A stretch of DNA of 36,629 nt from UA16 sp042095135. Lineage in GTDB: Bacteria > Bacteroidota > Bacteroidia > Flavobacteriales_D > Sanyastnellaceae. Both the position numbers and the translations under genes were made by a program. Every line of letters starts with the position of its first letter. Within the stretch, counting starts at the first letter, position 1. The notes below the pieces were generated by a model. That model searched no databases and had not been told where the DNA came from. It was given only the letters and a program-made list of their open reading frames with translations. Location of the stretch: NCBI GenBank assembly GCA_042095135.1, contig JBELBV010000024.1, positions 1-36,629 of the forward strand. The letters run 5' to 3'. Below are positions 7,359-14,256 of the stretch, one piece after another.

Positions 7359-8783
7359 TCAATCATATAATCTGGGTATCAGCCAATTGTTCTTGAAGAA
7401 GGGCATCAGGGAGACGCCGAAGTGGAACCGAATGAACGTTTCTTCCAATGCTCCTTCTTGCGTTGAACGTTCTCCAAGTTCCGTGCCGAAATGCAAACGG
7501 CTTAATGAACGGCTTCCCACAAGGGGAAGGGTAAAGCCGCCTGTGATGGCTTGGGATTGAACCTGGTGGCCATCTATGGCATAGGGCTGCAGCTGGCGGT
7601 TCAAACCGAACCGGTAGGTCGCTTTGCCCCACGTCGGGTGGCGTTGTTCAGCGTTGCCGGGGTTGAATTGAAGCCCGAAGTGCATGGATTCGGCGGCCAT
7701 CCATTCGACGCCATCGGATTGCATTTCCGGTGCAAAATCCGGCGCGACTTTATCCCATGCTGATGCCTTGTATTCGACCCCTGCTGCGATGCGCATGCCG
7801 TCGCCGCGGTCGAAATGGAGGCTGCTCCCCAAGCTAAGGCTGCGGGGCATACGGGCACGATAATCGAGGCGCTCGCTATAGAATGCCGTATCCAGTGGTA
7901 CGGGAATGCCGCCCAGCGTCTGGGTCGTCTCATCGATACTCACCAACGAGCTGTGCAGGTTGGTGGAGGGTGTGAAGACACCTCCCATGCGCAGTGAAAT
8001 GCTTTGCTCAAAATCGCCGCGGTCATTGTACTGCACATGCAGCAGTTGGTCGTACACCATCCCGACATTGGCTGTAACACTGCGGTGCTGTGCCGTGAAA
8101 CGGTTGCGGTGGTCGAGGAAGGTCGGGTCGATGATGTCAAGGGTCGAAGTCCGGCTGATTTGACCAAAGAGGTAATGCGTTTGAATGCCGAGGTGAAGGG
8201 CATTGCTTTGAATGCGAATGCTATCGCTTCCGGCCTGGACAAATTTTGATCCTTTGAAGACCCGGGCCCATCCGATGTTCAGCGCACTCAGCCCCCCGTC
8301 GCCCTCGTACCGCTCATTGGCCAAGCCGATGCCCTCGTAGGTGTCGCTTCTGGAAATGGCATATCCCGAATTGCTGTACGGTGACAGATTGAGGATGAGT
8401 GCGTTTTTGCCATTGTTGCGTTTGACGACGACTCCGAAAGGTCCAGGAGACCCAAACACCGCAGAAGCCGATGCATCGCCTTGCCTCAATTGCATTTGGT
8501 TGCCGATGCCTGAGGCTTGGAACGTAGTCTGGTTGAGGAAGGTCGCCGAAGCCGGGTTGTTCGGCTGGAATTGGTAGCCGTTGAGCAGGGTGGCCTCCAT
8601 GCCGCCTATACCTGCATAAGCAGGTGCTTGGAGCTGTCCAATCAATCCGAAGCCGTAGCGCGAGTATGGCGAAAGCTCGGATTGCTGAGCGGTACCGACA
8701 GTAGAGAACAACAGCGCCACCCCAATGGCCAAAAGGGCCAGCCGTCCGAACTTAGGGTTATTGGATGGGGTGGGATTAATCAT
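7359..8783 (-). CDS. Outer-membrane beta-barrel protein of Bacteroidota type
   Basis: A 474-residue protein with a signal peptide (LALLAIGVALLFSTVGTAQ, about residues 15-33). The mature part starts QSELSPYSRYGFGLIG; the SPYSRYGxG start is one I recognise from many Bacteroidota outer-membrane proteins. The rest shows many short amphipathic strands rich in Gly, Ser, Tyr and alternating polar/hydrophobic residues, and it ends in hydrophobic strand residues (LPDALL is not in frame; the true end is FFKNNWLIPRLYD). Its ATG overlaps the stop codon of coaX within ATGATTAA, so the two are translationally coupled. Barrel proteins at this position next to coaX and the lptC-linked TPR gene recur in flavobacteria as far as I recall. 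Transported substrate or partner is unknown. Confidence 0.75.
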   Translation of the reverse strand: MINPTPSNNPKFGRLALLAIGVALLFSTVGTAQQSELSPYSRYGFGLIGQLQAPAYAGIGGMEATLLNGYQFQPNNPASATFLNQTTFQASGIGNQMQLRQGDASASAVFGSPGPFGVVVKRNNGKNALILNLSPYSNSGYAISRSDTYEGIGLANERYEGDGGLSALNIGWARVFKGSKFVQAGSDSIRIQSNALHLGIQTHYLFGQISRTSTLDIIDPTFLDHRNRFTAQHRSVTANVGMVYDQLLHVQYNDRGDFEQSISLRMGGVFTPSTNLHSSLVSIDETTQTLGGIPVPLDTAFYSERLDYRARMPRSLSLGSSLHFDRGDGMRIAAGVEYKASAWDKVAPDFAPEMQSDGVEWMAAESMHFGLQFNPGNAEQRHPTWGKATYRFGLNRQLQPYAIDGHQVQSQAITGGFTLPLVGSRSLSRLHFGTELGERSTQEGALEETFIRFHFGVSLMPFFKNNWLIPRLYD

Positions 8784-9528
8784 GGAGAAGCATGCGATTC
8801 AACAGGTGGAAATAGCCCTTCCACGTGAGGTTTGGGTCGGCAAAAGTCGGTAAGTCCGCTTGGAGTTGCAAGAATTTCGCATCTCCACCGGTTAATGCAA
8901 CGCGAATGGAAGGGATTTCGTTTTTAAAGCGGCGAATGCGCTCCGTCAATTCGGCCTGTGCACCCCCCACCGCTCCTGCGAGGAGTGATGCTACCGTGTC
9001 GTCTCCCACGTCCAAGCCAATCCCTCCGGCGGCTTGTTCCCTCCAGTCTTCTGGGTATGGTAAACTCGATGTACCGGCGAACATCGCGCGAAGCCGCAAA
9101 TCGATCCCGGGAGCAATGGACCCACCGCAGAAAACCCCCCCTTCCAATAAGTCAGCGGTGATGCACGTGCCGGCGTCGATAATGAGCCAATCGGCTTGCG
9201 CGTCTTCGGCCGCAGCCCCGGCAGCATTGGCAATGCGATCCAACCCCAGCGTCTGCATGGAATGGTACGAGGAGGGAAAGGGAACACCTTGAGCACTTTC
9301 CAGGTGCACCACGGCGTCTGGTTGGTTGGCCTTAAGGGCCTCTACCCATTCGTTCCACCGTTCGTCCACGGGGCCGGTGGCGGCAATGAGCCATCGTGTT
9401 TTTTCATTCCATTCCCGCAATGATTCCCACGCTGCTTCGTCCTGCAGTACACCTGCAAATTCGCCGTCGACAAACCGGGCCCATTTGACCCGGGTGTTGC
9501 CAAAATCAAGGATGCATGTTTGGCTCAT
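8776..9528 (-). CDS. coaX: Type III pantothenate kinase
   Basis: CoaX phosphorylates pantothenate, the first step of coenzyme A synthesis, in the cytoplasm. The 250-residue product carries the ASKHA-fold motifs of the type III family: ILDFGNTRVKWA (residues 6-17, phosphate-1 loop with Asp8), GLDRIANAAGA (95-105), LIIDAGTCITADL (115-127, phosphate-2) and ALTGGDA (211-217, adenosine loop). The start is the ATG at 9526-9528, inside an ATGA overlap with the gldD stop; a longer in-frame start at 9552 lies inside gldD. It also overlaps the next gene by eight bases. Length is normal for the family. Confidence 0.95.
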   Translation of the reverse strand: MSQTCILDFGNTRVKWARFVDGEFAGVLQDEAAWESLREWNEKTRWLIAATGPVDERWNEWVEALKANQPDAVVHLESAQGVPFPSSYHSMQTLGLDRIANAAGAAAEDAQADWLIIDAGTCITADLLEGGVFCGGSIAPGIDLRLRAMFAGTSSLPYPEDWREQAAGGIGLDVGDDTVASLLAGAVGGAQAELTERIRRFKNEIPSIRVALTGGDAKFLQLQADLPTFADPNLTWKGYFHLLNRMLLHD

Positions 9529-10133
9529 GGTGCTGTCGCTGATTCGGCCCACGCCAACGTTTCAATCAGGTGCACGATGTCCTGCTCAATATGCGCCAGC
9601 GAGGGCTGAAGGCTATCGGGATTCGGGGCGTGATCAAAATAAAGACTCCCGCGCAAGAAATGCGCCGTGCTGTCCGTGGCAAAAAATTGGATGGGGCTGG
9701 CCACGGGACCTTGCAAATTGTACAACACCCCACTTACACGGCGCTCTGGAAAATCAAACTGCTTTGTGCGGATCCCAGCGGCCTTCATTTCATGGGAAAA
9801 CACCATTTGATGGGCATCCTCTACCAGCGAGGCAAATTGCGCTTCATCGTCCACGGGCATCAAGGTGCAATGGAGTTTGGCTGAAAACCGCGGGACCGCA
9901 CAATTGAACCAGCAAATTCCGGCTTCCGGAGCGCCGCGTTCGATGCGCTCGATTTTGCTGTAAACAGGCACGTCGAATGAAACACCGCACGGGTGCGCGT
10001 ACGGGGCGTATTCAAAGGTCGGGAATTCAATCCGATGGTACCCCCGTGGTTTGGGGACTGGCGAATCGTCGCAACCGGCCAGCGCTGCCATTACGACGGT
10101 CAAAATGAACCCGATGCGGAACCGCTTACTCAT
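9525..10133 (-). CDS. gldD: Gliding motility lipoprotein GldD
   Basis: A 202-residue lipoprotein with signal peptide and lipobox ALAGC (Cys21). The mature protein has the GldD pattern: PVPKPRGYHRIEFP near residues 24-37, then PCGVSFDVPVYSKI, a CWFNCAVPRFSAKLH core near 70-84, and a later VSGVLYNLQG..ASPIQFFATDS segment. GldD is required for gliding in flavobacteria and is linked with type IX secretion; its exact biochemical role is unresolved. The start at 10131-10133 overlaps the stop of gldE by eight bases (ATGAGTAA). An upstream ATG at 10157 would lie further inside gldE. The gldE-gldD order is the known one for gliding Bacteroidota. Confidence 0.92.
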   Translation of the reverse strand: MSKRFRIGFILTVVMAALAGCDDSPVPKPRGYHRIEFPTFEYAPYAHPCGVSFDVPVYSKIERIERGAPEAGICWFNCAVPRFSAKLHCTLMPVDDEAQFASLVEDAHQMVFSHEMKAAGIRTKQFDFPERRVSGVLYNLQGPVASPIQFFATDSTAHFLRGSLYFDHAPNPDSLQPSLAHIEQDIVHLIETLAWAESATAP

Positions 10134-11478
10134 CGGCGGTCGTTTCGGGAAGGACAAGTTTGATGCGCAGCAGCTTACGTGGTGTAGCGGCGTCGATTTT
10201 CATTTCAACGCCCTCAAAGGTCATGCCTTCACCGTTGCGCAAAATTCGACCCGCTTGTTCGGTGATGAACCCACCCAGGGTATCGCTCTCTCCTTTCGCC
10301 GCTTCCCAAGGCTCATCGGGAATGCTGAGAATGCGGTAGACGTCGATGAGGGCGGTTTTGGCTTCAACTATGAACGTGCGTTCGTCCAACCGCGAGTACG
10401 CGATTTCTTCTGCATCGAATTCGTCTGCGATTTCCCCGACAATTTCTTCCATGACGTCCTCAAGGGTGATGATGCCGCTCGTGCCACCGTACTCATCCAC
10501 AACGATGGCCAGGTGCGTTTTCCGCTCTTGGAATTCGCGCATCAGGTCGTCGATTTTTTTGTTTTCGGGGACGAAGTAAACGGGACGGATGAGCTCCATC
10601 CAGGCGACATCGGACTCGGTCAAATGCGGGAGCAAGTCTTTTATGTGGAGGATGCCGACGATTTCGTCCTGCGACCCACTGTGAACGGGGATGCGGGAGT
10701 AGCCGGATTCGACGATTTGGGCGCGCAGTTGTTCCCACTGCTCTTCCGAACTCACCGACTCCATATCGGTCCGGGCGGTCATGACCTGCTTGGCATCCTT
10801 GGTGCCGAGGGCGGCGATGCCCTCGAGGATGCGCTGCTCCTCGTCGGTGCGGTCTTCGTCTGCAGTCAATTGCAACACCTGTTCCAAGTCGGACGCTGAG
10901 AAGTCGGCATTGGGTACGTCCACGCCTTTGCTTACCCAATTTCCAAGGCGGACCAGTGGCTTCCATACCGGCGCGAGGGCTCGCCGCCCCACGATGAGCG
11001 GCCCAGACATGAACTGGGCAAATTGCAAGCGGTTGTTGGTGGCGTAGACCTTGGGAACCACTTCGCCAAACAGCACAATGAGAAACGTCACGGCACCCAC
11101 GTGCAGGGTCCAGTACACCCATGGCTCCAGCAAATTGACGGGGAACAAGCGCTCCATAGCCACGGTAGAGAGCAGGATGATGACGATGTTGGTCAGATTG
11201 TTCAAGACCAAGATGGTCGCCAATAAATGGCGTGGTGCCCGATCGGGGTCGGGTTTTTTGAGCAAATCAATGACGCGTTCGGCCGAGGGTGATTGTTCGG
11301 CTTCTCGCGCGGTTTCGAGCTCTTGAATATCGGCCGGCGTCAGGCTGAAAAAAGCCACCTCAGATCCCGATACCAGTGCACTAAGCAAGAGCAGCCCCGC
11401 AATAATGAGGAAGGGTGCCCAAGTCGCTGCACCGCCCGCGTCAACCGCGAGAAGGATGGAAAATAAGTCGGGCTCCAC
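10126..11478 (-). CDS. gldE: Gliding motility protein GldE (CNNM/CorC family)
   Basis: A 450-residue inner-membrane protein. It has membrane segments at about residues 20-46, 88-105 and 122-146, a CBS pair (about 228-350, with HLAIVVDEYGGTSG and LEDVMEEIVGEI), and a C-terminal CorC/HlyC domain (about 360-445). Its position directly before gldD and after ssb identifies it as GldE rather than a generic CorC protein. GldE is thought to support GldD function or lipoprotein localisation in gliding and type IX secretion. It begins 15 bases after ssb and its last codons overlap the gldD start. The paralogue at 3786-5081 has the same domain order. Confidence 0.92.
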   Translation of the reverse strand: MEPDLFSILLAVDAGGAATWAPFLIIAGLLLLSALVSGSEVAFFSLTPADIQELETAREAEQSPSAERVIDLLKKPDPDRAPRHLLATILVLNNLTNIVIILLSTVAMERLFPVNLLEPWVYWTLHVGAVTFLIVLFGEVVPKVYATNNRLQFAQFMSGPLIVGRRALAPVWKPLVRLGNWVSKGVDVPNADFSASDLEQVLQLTADEDRTDEEQRILEGIAALGTKDAKQVMTARTDMESVSSEEQWEQLRAQIVESGYSRIPVHSGSQDEIVGILHIKDLLPHLTESDVAWMELIRPVYFVPENKKIDDLMREFQERKTHLAIVVDEYGGTSGIITLEDVMEEIVGEIADEFDAEEIAYSRLDERTFIVEAKTALIDVYRILSIPDEPWEAAKGESDTLGGFITEQAGRILRNGEGMTFEGVEMKIDAATPRKLLRIKLVLPETTADE

Positions 11479-11493
11479 GAATCTGTTTTCCGG

Positions 11494-11961
11494 TTAGAAG
11501 GGCAGGTCGTCCGCGCTGTGGGGACCGCGTTCTGCTGGGGCAGCCGGTTGCGCTTGCGCCACAGGTTGGGCTTGCTGTGCTGGCTGCGCCGCAGCTTGTG
11601 TTGGTTGAGCCGCTCCTCCCGATGAATTTGGCCGGTCGAGCAACTGCATCACATCGGCTACGATTTCTGTGGTGTAGCGTTTTTGGCCCTGTTGGTCTTC
11701 CCAAGAACGGGATTTGATTTTGCCCTCGATGTAAACCTGCGAGCCCTTGCGAAGGTATTTTTCAGCGGTTTCCGCCATCCCGCGCCAAATGACAATGTTG
11801 TGCCATTCGGTCTGTGTGATGCGTTCGCCGGTGTTGCGGTCTTTGTACGTCTCCGACGTTGCCATCGGGAATGAGCAAACGGCCACACCATTTGGGGTGT
11901 AGCGCATTTCGGGGTCCTTGCCCAGGTTGCCTACAAGGATTGCTTTATTGATTCCTGCCAT
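11494..11961 (-). CDS. ssb: Single-stranded DNA-binding protein
   Basis: A 155-residue SSB. The OB fold spans about residues 3-108 (NKAILVGNLGKDPEMRYTP, then ATSETYKD, TEWHNIVIWRGMAE, YLRKGSQVYIEGKI). It is followed by a low-complexity Gln/Ala/Pro linker (about 112-145) and the acidic tip DDLPF that recruits partner proteins in replication and repair. Length and architecture are standard. A TACTTTTG box stands only four bases before the ATG, so the message may begin at or very near the start codon. It sits between mutY and gldE on the same strand. Confidence 0.96.
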   Translation of the reverse strand: MAGINKAILVGNLGKDPEMRYTPNGVAVCSFPMATSETYKDRNTGERITQTEWHNIVIWRGMAETAEKYLRKGSQVYIEGKIKSRSWEDQQGQKRYTTEIVADVMQLLDRPNSSGGAAQPTQAAAQPAQQAQPVAQAQPAAPAERGPHSADDLPF

Positions 11962-11965
11962 CCTT

Positions 11966-11973
11966 CAAAAGTA
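11966..11973 (-). promoter_or_regulatory. Candidate -7 box of ssb-gldE-gldD
   Basis: The minus strand reads TACTTTTG, an exact TAnnTTTG match, four bases before the ssb ATG. A TTG lies about 24 bases further upstream inside mutY. In Bacteroidota transcription starts a few bases after this box, which would put the start at the initiation codon. Confidence 0.5.
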
Positions 11974-11985
11974 ACGCACGCTGTG

Positions 11986-13074
11986 CTAGCGACTGCCCAA
12001 TGCCAAGCAGGATTTTTCAAGACCCTCCCAACATCGATCAATCGCCCGGGGTCGGGCTTTGGATTCAGCCACGTCCCAGGGCATCCATTGTCCATGACTG
12101 GGGGTTGGTTGGACGTTGATATACCAAATGACAAACCGGCATTGAAGTCGGCGGTGCGAGAGGAGATGCTCAAAGGCTTGGCTCCAAACGGTTCGACTTT
12201 CAACAGCAGAAGCTGGGAGGTTTACAGCCTCCGGCAGTTGGTTGGGTAGCTCCGCTCCGGGTGGCAATTCTTGGGAGTGAAATTCCCACAGCCCACCCCA
12301 AATTCCCGTTGTGGGTCGTTGGCGCATCCAGACGTGGGAGCCGTTGGTGACCACATTGAATACCAGTTGAACTGATTTGACTTTGGTTTTGCCTTGTTTG
12401 AATGGCGGGAGCGGCGTTCCACCTGAATCGGGTTGGGCATTGAGGCAGGTAGTTTCGAGCGGACATTCGGAGCATTGAGGGGACGAAGGCTTGCAAATGA
12501 GGGCCCCCAGTTCCATCACTGCTTGGTTGTGGGTTCCGGCTTTGGTTGGATGGATCCATTCCGTAGCAAAGGCCTCCACTTGTTTTCTTCCGATGGGCCG
12601 GTCGATGGGGTCATGGATGTCTTTATACCGGCTGATGACTCGGAGCACGTTGCCATCTACTGCGGCAACGGGTTCGTTGAAGCAGATGGATGCAATGGCC
12701 GCAGCCGTGTATGGCCCTACTCCAGGAATCGTTTTCCACGTTTCGGCAGTTTCCGGAAACACGCCTCCGCGCTCAAACGCGATGGTCTGTGCCCCGCGGT
12801 GGAGGTTGCGCGCCCGGCTGTAGTAACCTAGTCCTTGCCACGCTTTGAGGACGTCATCCAATGGTGCTTCAGCAAGGGCGTGGACATCGGTCCAGGTGCT
12901 CGTGAATGTGTGCCAGTACTTCAACCCTTGGTCGATGCGGGTTTGCTGCATGATGATCTCACATAGCCACACGGAATAGGGGAGCGGTTCTTCGCGCCAG
13001 GGCAGTGAACGATGGTTGTTGCGATACCATTCCATGAGTGCATGGCGGCCAGCCCCCCAGTTCACTTTATTCAT
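11986..13074 (-). CDS. mutY: A/G-specific adenine glycosylase
   Basis: MutY removes adenine mispaired with 8-oxoguanine. With the ATG at 13072-13074 the product has 362 residues. It shows LPWRE (24-28), catalytic Glu39 in CEIIMQQTRID, the helix-hairpin-helix VPGVGPYTAAAIAS equivalent (IPGVGPYTAA, 116-125), catalytic Asp140 in AAVDGNVLRV, and the iron-sulphur cysteines in a C-x6-C-x2-C-x5-C pattern (CKPSSPQCSECPLETTC). The C-terminal NUDIX-like domain that senses 8-oxoG is present (GIWGGLWEFHSQE, then FEHLLSHRRL). An ATG seven codons upstream (13095) is an alternative start; extending to 13197 would run into the HU coding region. It is divergent from HU. Confidence 0.95.
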   Translation of the reverse strand: MNKVNWGAGRHALMEWYRNNHRSLPWREEPLPYSVWLCEIIMQQTRIDQGLKYWHTFTSTWTDVHALAEAPLDDVLKAWQGLGYYSRARNLHRGAQTIAFERGGVFPETAETWKTIPGVGPYTAAAIASICFNEPVAAVDGNVLRVISRYKDIHDPIDRPIGRKQVEAFATEWIHPTKAGTHNQAVMELGALICKPSSPQCSECPLETTCLNAQPDSGGTPLPPFKQGKTKVKSVQLVFNVVTNGSHVWMRQRPTTGIWGGLWEFHSQELPPGAELPNQLPEAVNLPASAVESRTVWSQAFEHLLSHRRLQCRFVIWYINVQPTPSHGQWMPWDVAESKARPRAIDRCWEGLEKSCLALGSR

Positions 13075-13124
13075 GCCATCCAATTTCTCTTGCATCACCC
13101 TTTTCGTTTTCAGCGGAATAGCCC

Positions 13125-13132
13125 TATTTTTG
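13125..13132 (+). promoter_or_regulatory. Candidate -7 box of the HU gene
   Basis: TATTTTTG, an exact match to TAnnTTTG, ends 57 bases before the HU ATG and implies a leader of about 50 bases. A small CCCC/GGGG hairpin (13135-13148) lies near the predicted 5' end. The same octamer precedes queA and porX. Confidence 0.5.
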
Positions 13133-13172
13133 CACCCCTTTTTCGGGGATAACAATAGTTGTAACAGAGAGA

Positions 13173-13180
13173 CAAACCTA
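13173..13180 (-). promoter_or_regulatory. Candidate -7 box of mutY
   Basis: The minus strand reads TAGGTTTG, an exact match to TAnnTTTG. It lies within the leader of the divergent HU gene, so the two predicted transcripts would overlap at their 5' ends by about 30 bases. Confidence 0.35.
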
Positions 13181-13189
13181 GGAAGTAAG

Positions 13190-13480
13190 ATGACCAAAGC
13201 GGATATCGTAAACCGGATTGCAGAGGAGACCGGTATGGAAAAACACGACGTTCAATCAACGGTAGAAGCGTTTATGCGCTCGGTACGTGACAGTTTGGAA
13301 GGAGGTGAAAATGTGTACTTACGCGGCTTCGGAAGCTTTGTCATTAAGACGCGTGCGGCGAAAACGGGCCGAAACATTTTAGCCAAGAAGGCCATCCAGA
13401 TTCCCGCACACAACATCCCCTCATTCAAGCCGGCGAAGGATTTCGTCGAGAATGTAAAGACGCAAGTCAAAGTCGACTAA
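13190..13480 (+). CDS. HU-family nucleoid DNA-binding protein
   Basis: A 96-residue HU/IHF-family protein that bends and compacts DNA as a dimer. It opens MTKADIVNRIAEETGMEK, has the conserved hinge and arm start VYLRGFGSFVIKTRAAKTGRN (in two parts: LRGFGSFVIK and KTGRNI), and the tip Pro in IQIPAHNIPSFKPAK. The ATG at 13190 gives the normal family length; the same frame open further upstream is leader sequence. It is followed after four bases by a TPR gene, then by a tiny basic peptide and RNase G, probably one transcription unit. Confidence 0.95.
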   Translation: MTKADIVNRIAEETGMEKHDVQSTVEAFMRSVRDSLEGGENVYLRGFGSFVIKTRAAKTGRNILAKKAIQIPAHNIPSFKPAKDFVENVKTQVKVD

Positions 13481-13484
13481 GTCC

Positions 13485-14093
13485 ATGAATCGCCAGACGG
13501 GTATCGGTTTGACCATTGCAGTGGGTGTGGCCTTGGTGGCCATCGTACTGTGGTTGCCGCGCAAGTCAGCGGATGCGGAGCAGCTATCAGCGCTGCCCAC
13601 TGAAGCAGTTGCGACCGATGATCCCGTGGAGGCTGCCGTGCAGAAAGTCTCTGGTGAGAATCCCATGGAGGGCATCCTCGCCTTGCGTGCGTTGGCCGAA
13701 TCTGATCCGCCCAATGTGGACGCGGTGGTTTGGCTGGGCATATTTGGCATCCAAAGTGGTCAGTTCGACAAGGCCCGAGAGCGATTTTCGGAGGCATTGA
13801 CGCTGGAGCCAGCTCACTTGGAGGCCACATGGCAGTTGTCCATGTTGGACATGGAGGAAGGAGCCTATGATCGAGCTGTGGTCGGTTTTGAAACGGTCAT
13901 GGGCGAAGACTCTACCTATGCAAATGGGTTGTTTTTCACTGCACGTTGCTATGAAGCAATGGGCAAAACAAAAGCAGCGCTCATCCGTTACAACGAATAC
14001 TTACCTTACGCACCGGACACTGTAGTGGCCAACCGAGTGCAGGACTTCATCACACGATTAGAATTCGGCACACCTGCCGGAACAAACGAATAA
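13485..14093 (+). CDS. Membrane-anchored TPR protein, function unknown
   Basis: A 202-residue protein with a single N-terminal membrane segment (about residues 7-24, IGLTIAVGVALVAIVLWL) and then periplasm-facing or cytoplasm-facing TPR repeats from about residue 60 to 185 (for example AVVWLGIFGIQSGQFDKARE, LEATWQLSMLDMEEGAYDRA). It probably scaffolds protein contacts at the inner membrane. It lies four bases after HU and 12 before the small basic peptide. I recall TPR proteins at this place before rng in other flavobacteria, but no established function. Membrane orientation cannot be decided from sequence with confidence. Confidence 0.8.
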   Translation: MNRQTGIGLTIAVGVALVAIVLWLPRKSADAEQLSALPTEAVATDDPVEAAVQKVSGENPMEGILALRALAESDPPNVDAVVWLGIFGIQSGQFDKARERFSEALTLEPAHLEATWQLSMLDMEEGAYDRAVVGFETVMGEDSTYANGLFFTARCYEAMGKTKAALIRYNEYLPYAPDTVVANRVQDFITRLEFGTPAGTNE

Positions 14094-14105
14094 AACCCCT
14101 TTATC

Positions 14106-14195
14106 ATGCCAAGCGGTAAAAAACGCAAGCGACATAAGATGGCGACCCACAAGCGGAAGAAGCGATTGCGCAAAAATCGTCACAAGAAGAAGTAA
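14106..14195 (+). CDS. 29-residue very basic peptide, COX24/AURKAIP1 (bS22/mS38)-like
   Basis: ATG at 14106, TAA at 14193-14195; 29 codons. Eighteen of the residues are Lys or Arg, with four His, in the arrangement GKKRKRHKMATHKRKK followed by RLRKNRHKKK. This matches the pattern of the COX24_C/AURKAIP1 domain, the core of mitochondrial ribosomal protein mS38 and of tiny bacterial ribosomal proteins. A role as a small ribosomal RNA-binding protein is therefore likely. It lies 12 bases after the TPR gene and 61 before rng. I recall near-identical peptides before rng in other flavobacteria. Simple ORF callers with a length cut-off miss it. Confidence 0.78.
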   Translation: MPSGKKRKRHKMATHKRKKRLRKNRHKKK

Positions 14196-14200
14196 GGTTT

Positions 14201-14221
14201 CGCCGGGGATTTTCCCCGGTG
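14201..14221 (+). promoter_or_regulatory. GC-rich hairpin between the basic peptide gene and rng
   Basis: CCGGGGA (14203-14209) and TCCCCGG (14213-14219) form a perfect 7-bp stem around TTT, extended by a G-T and a C-G pair. No T-tract follows, so it is a poor intrinsic terminator. It lies six bases after the stop of the basic peptide and 35 before the rng start. It may stabilise the upstream message or mark a control point for rng. Confidence 0.5.
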
Positions 14222-14256
14222 AATGCATTGCTTCTATGTGCTAATCCGGTTCCTGC

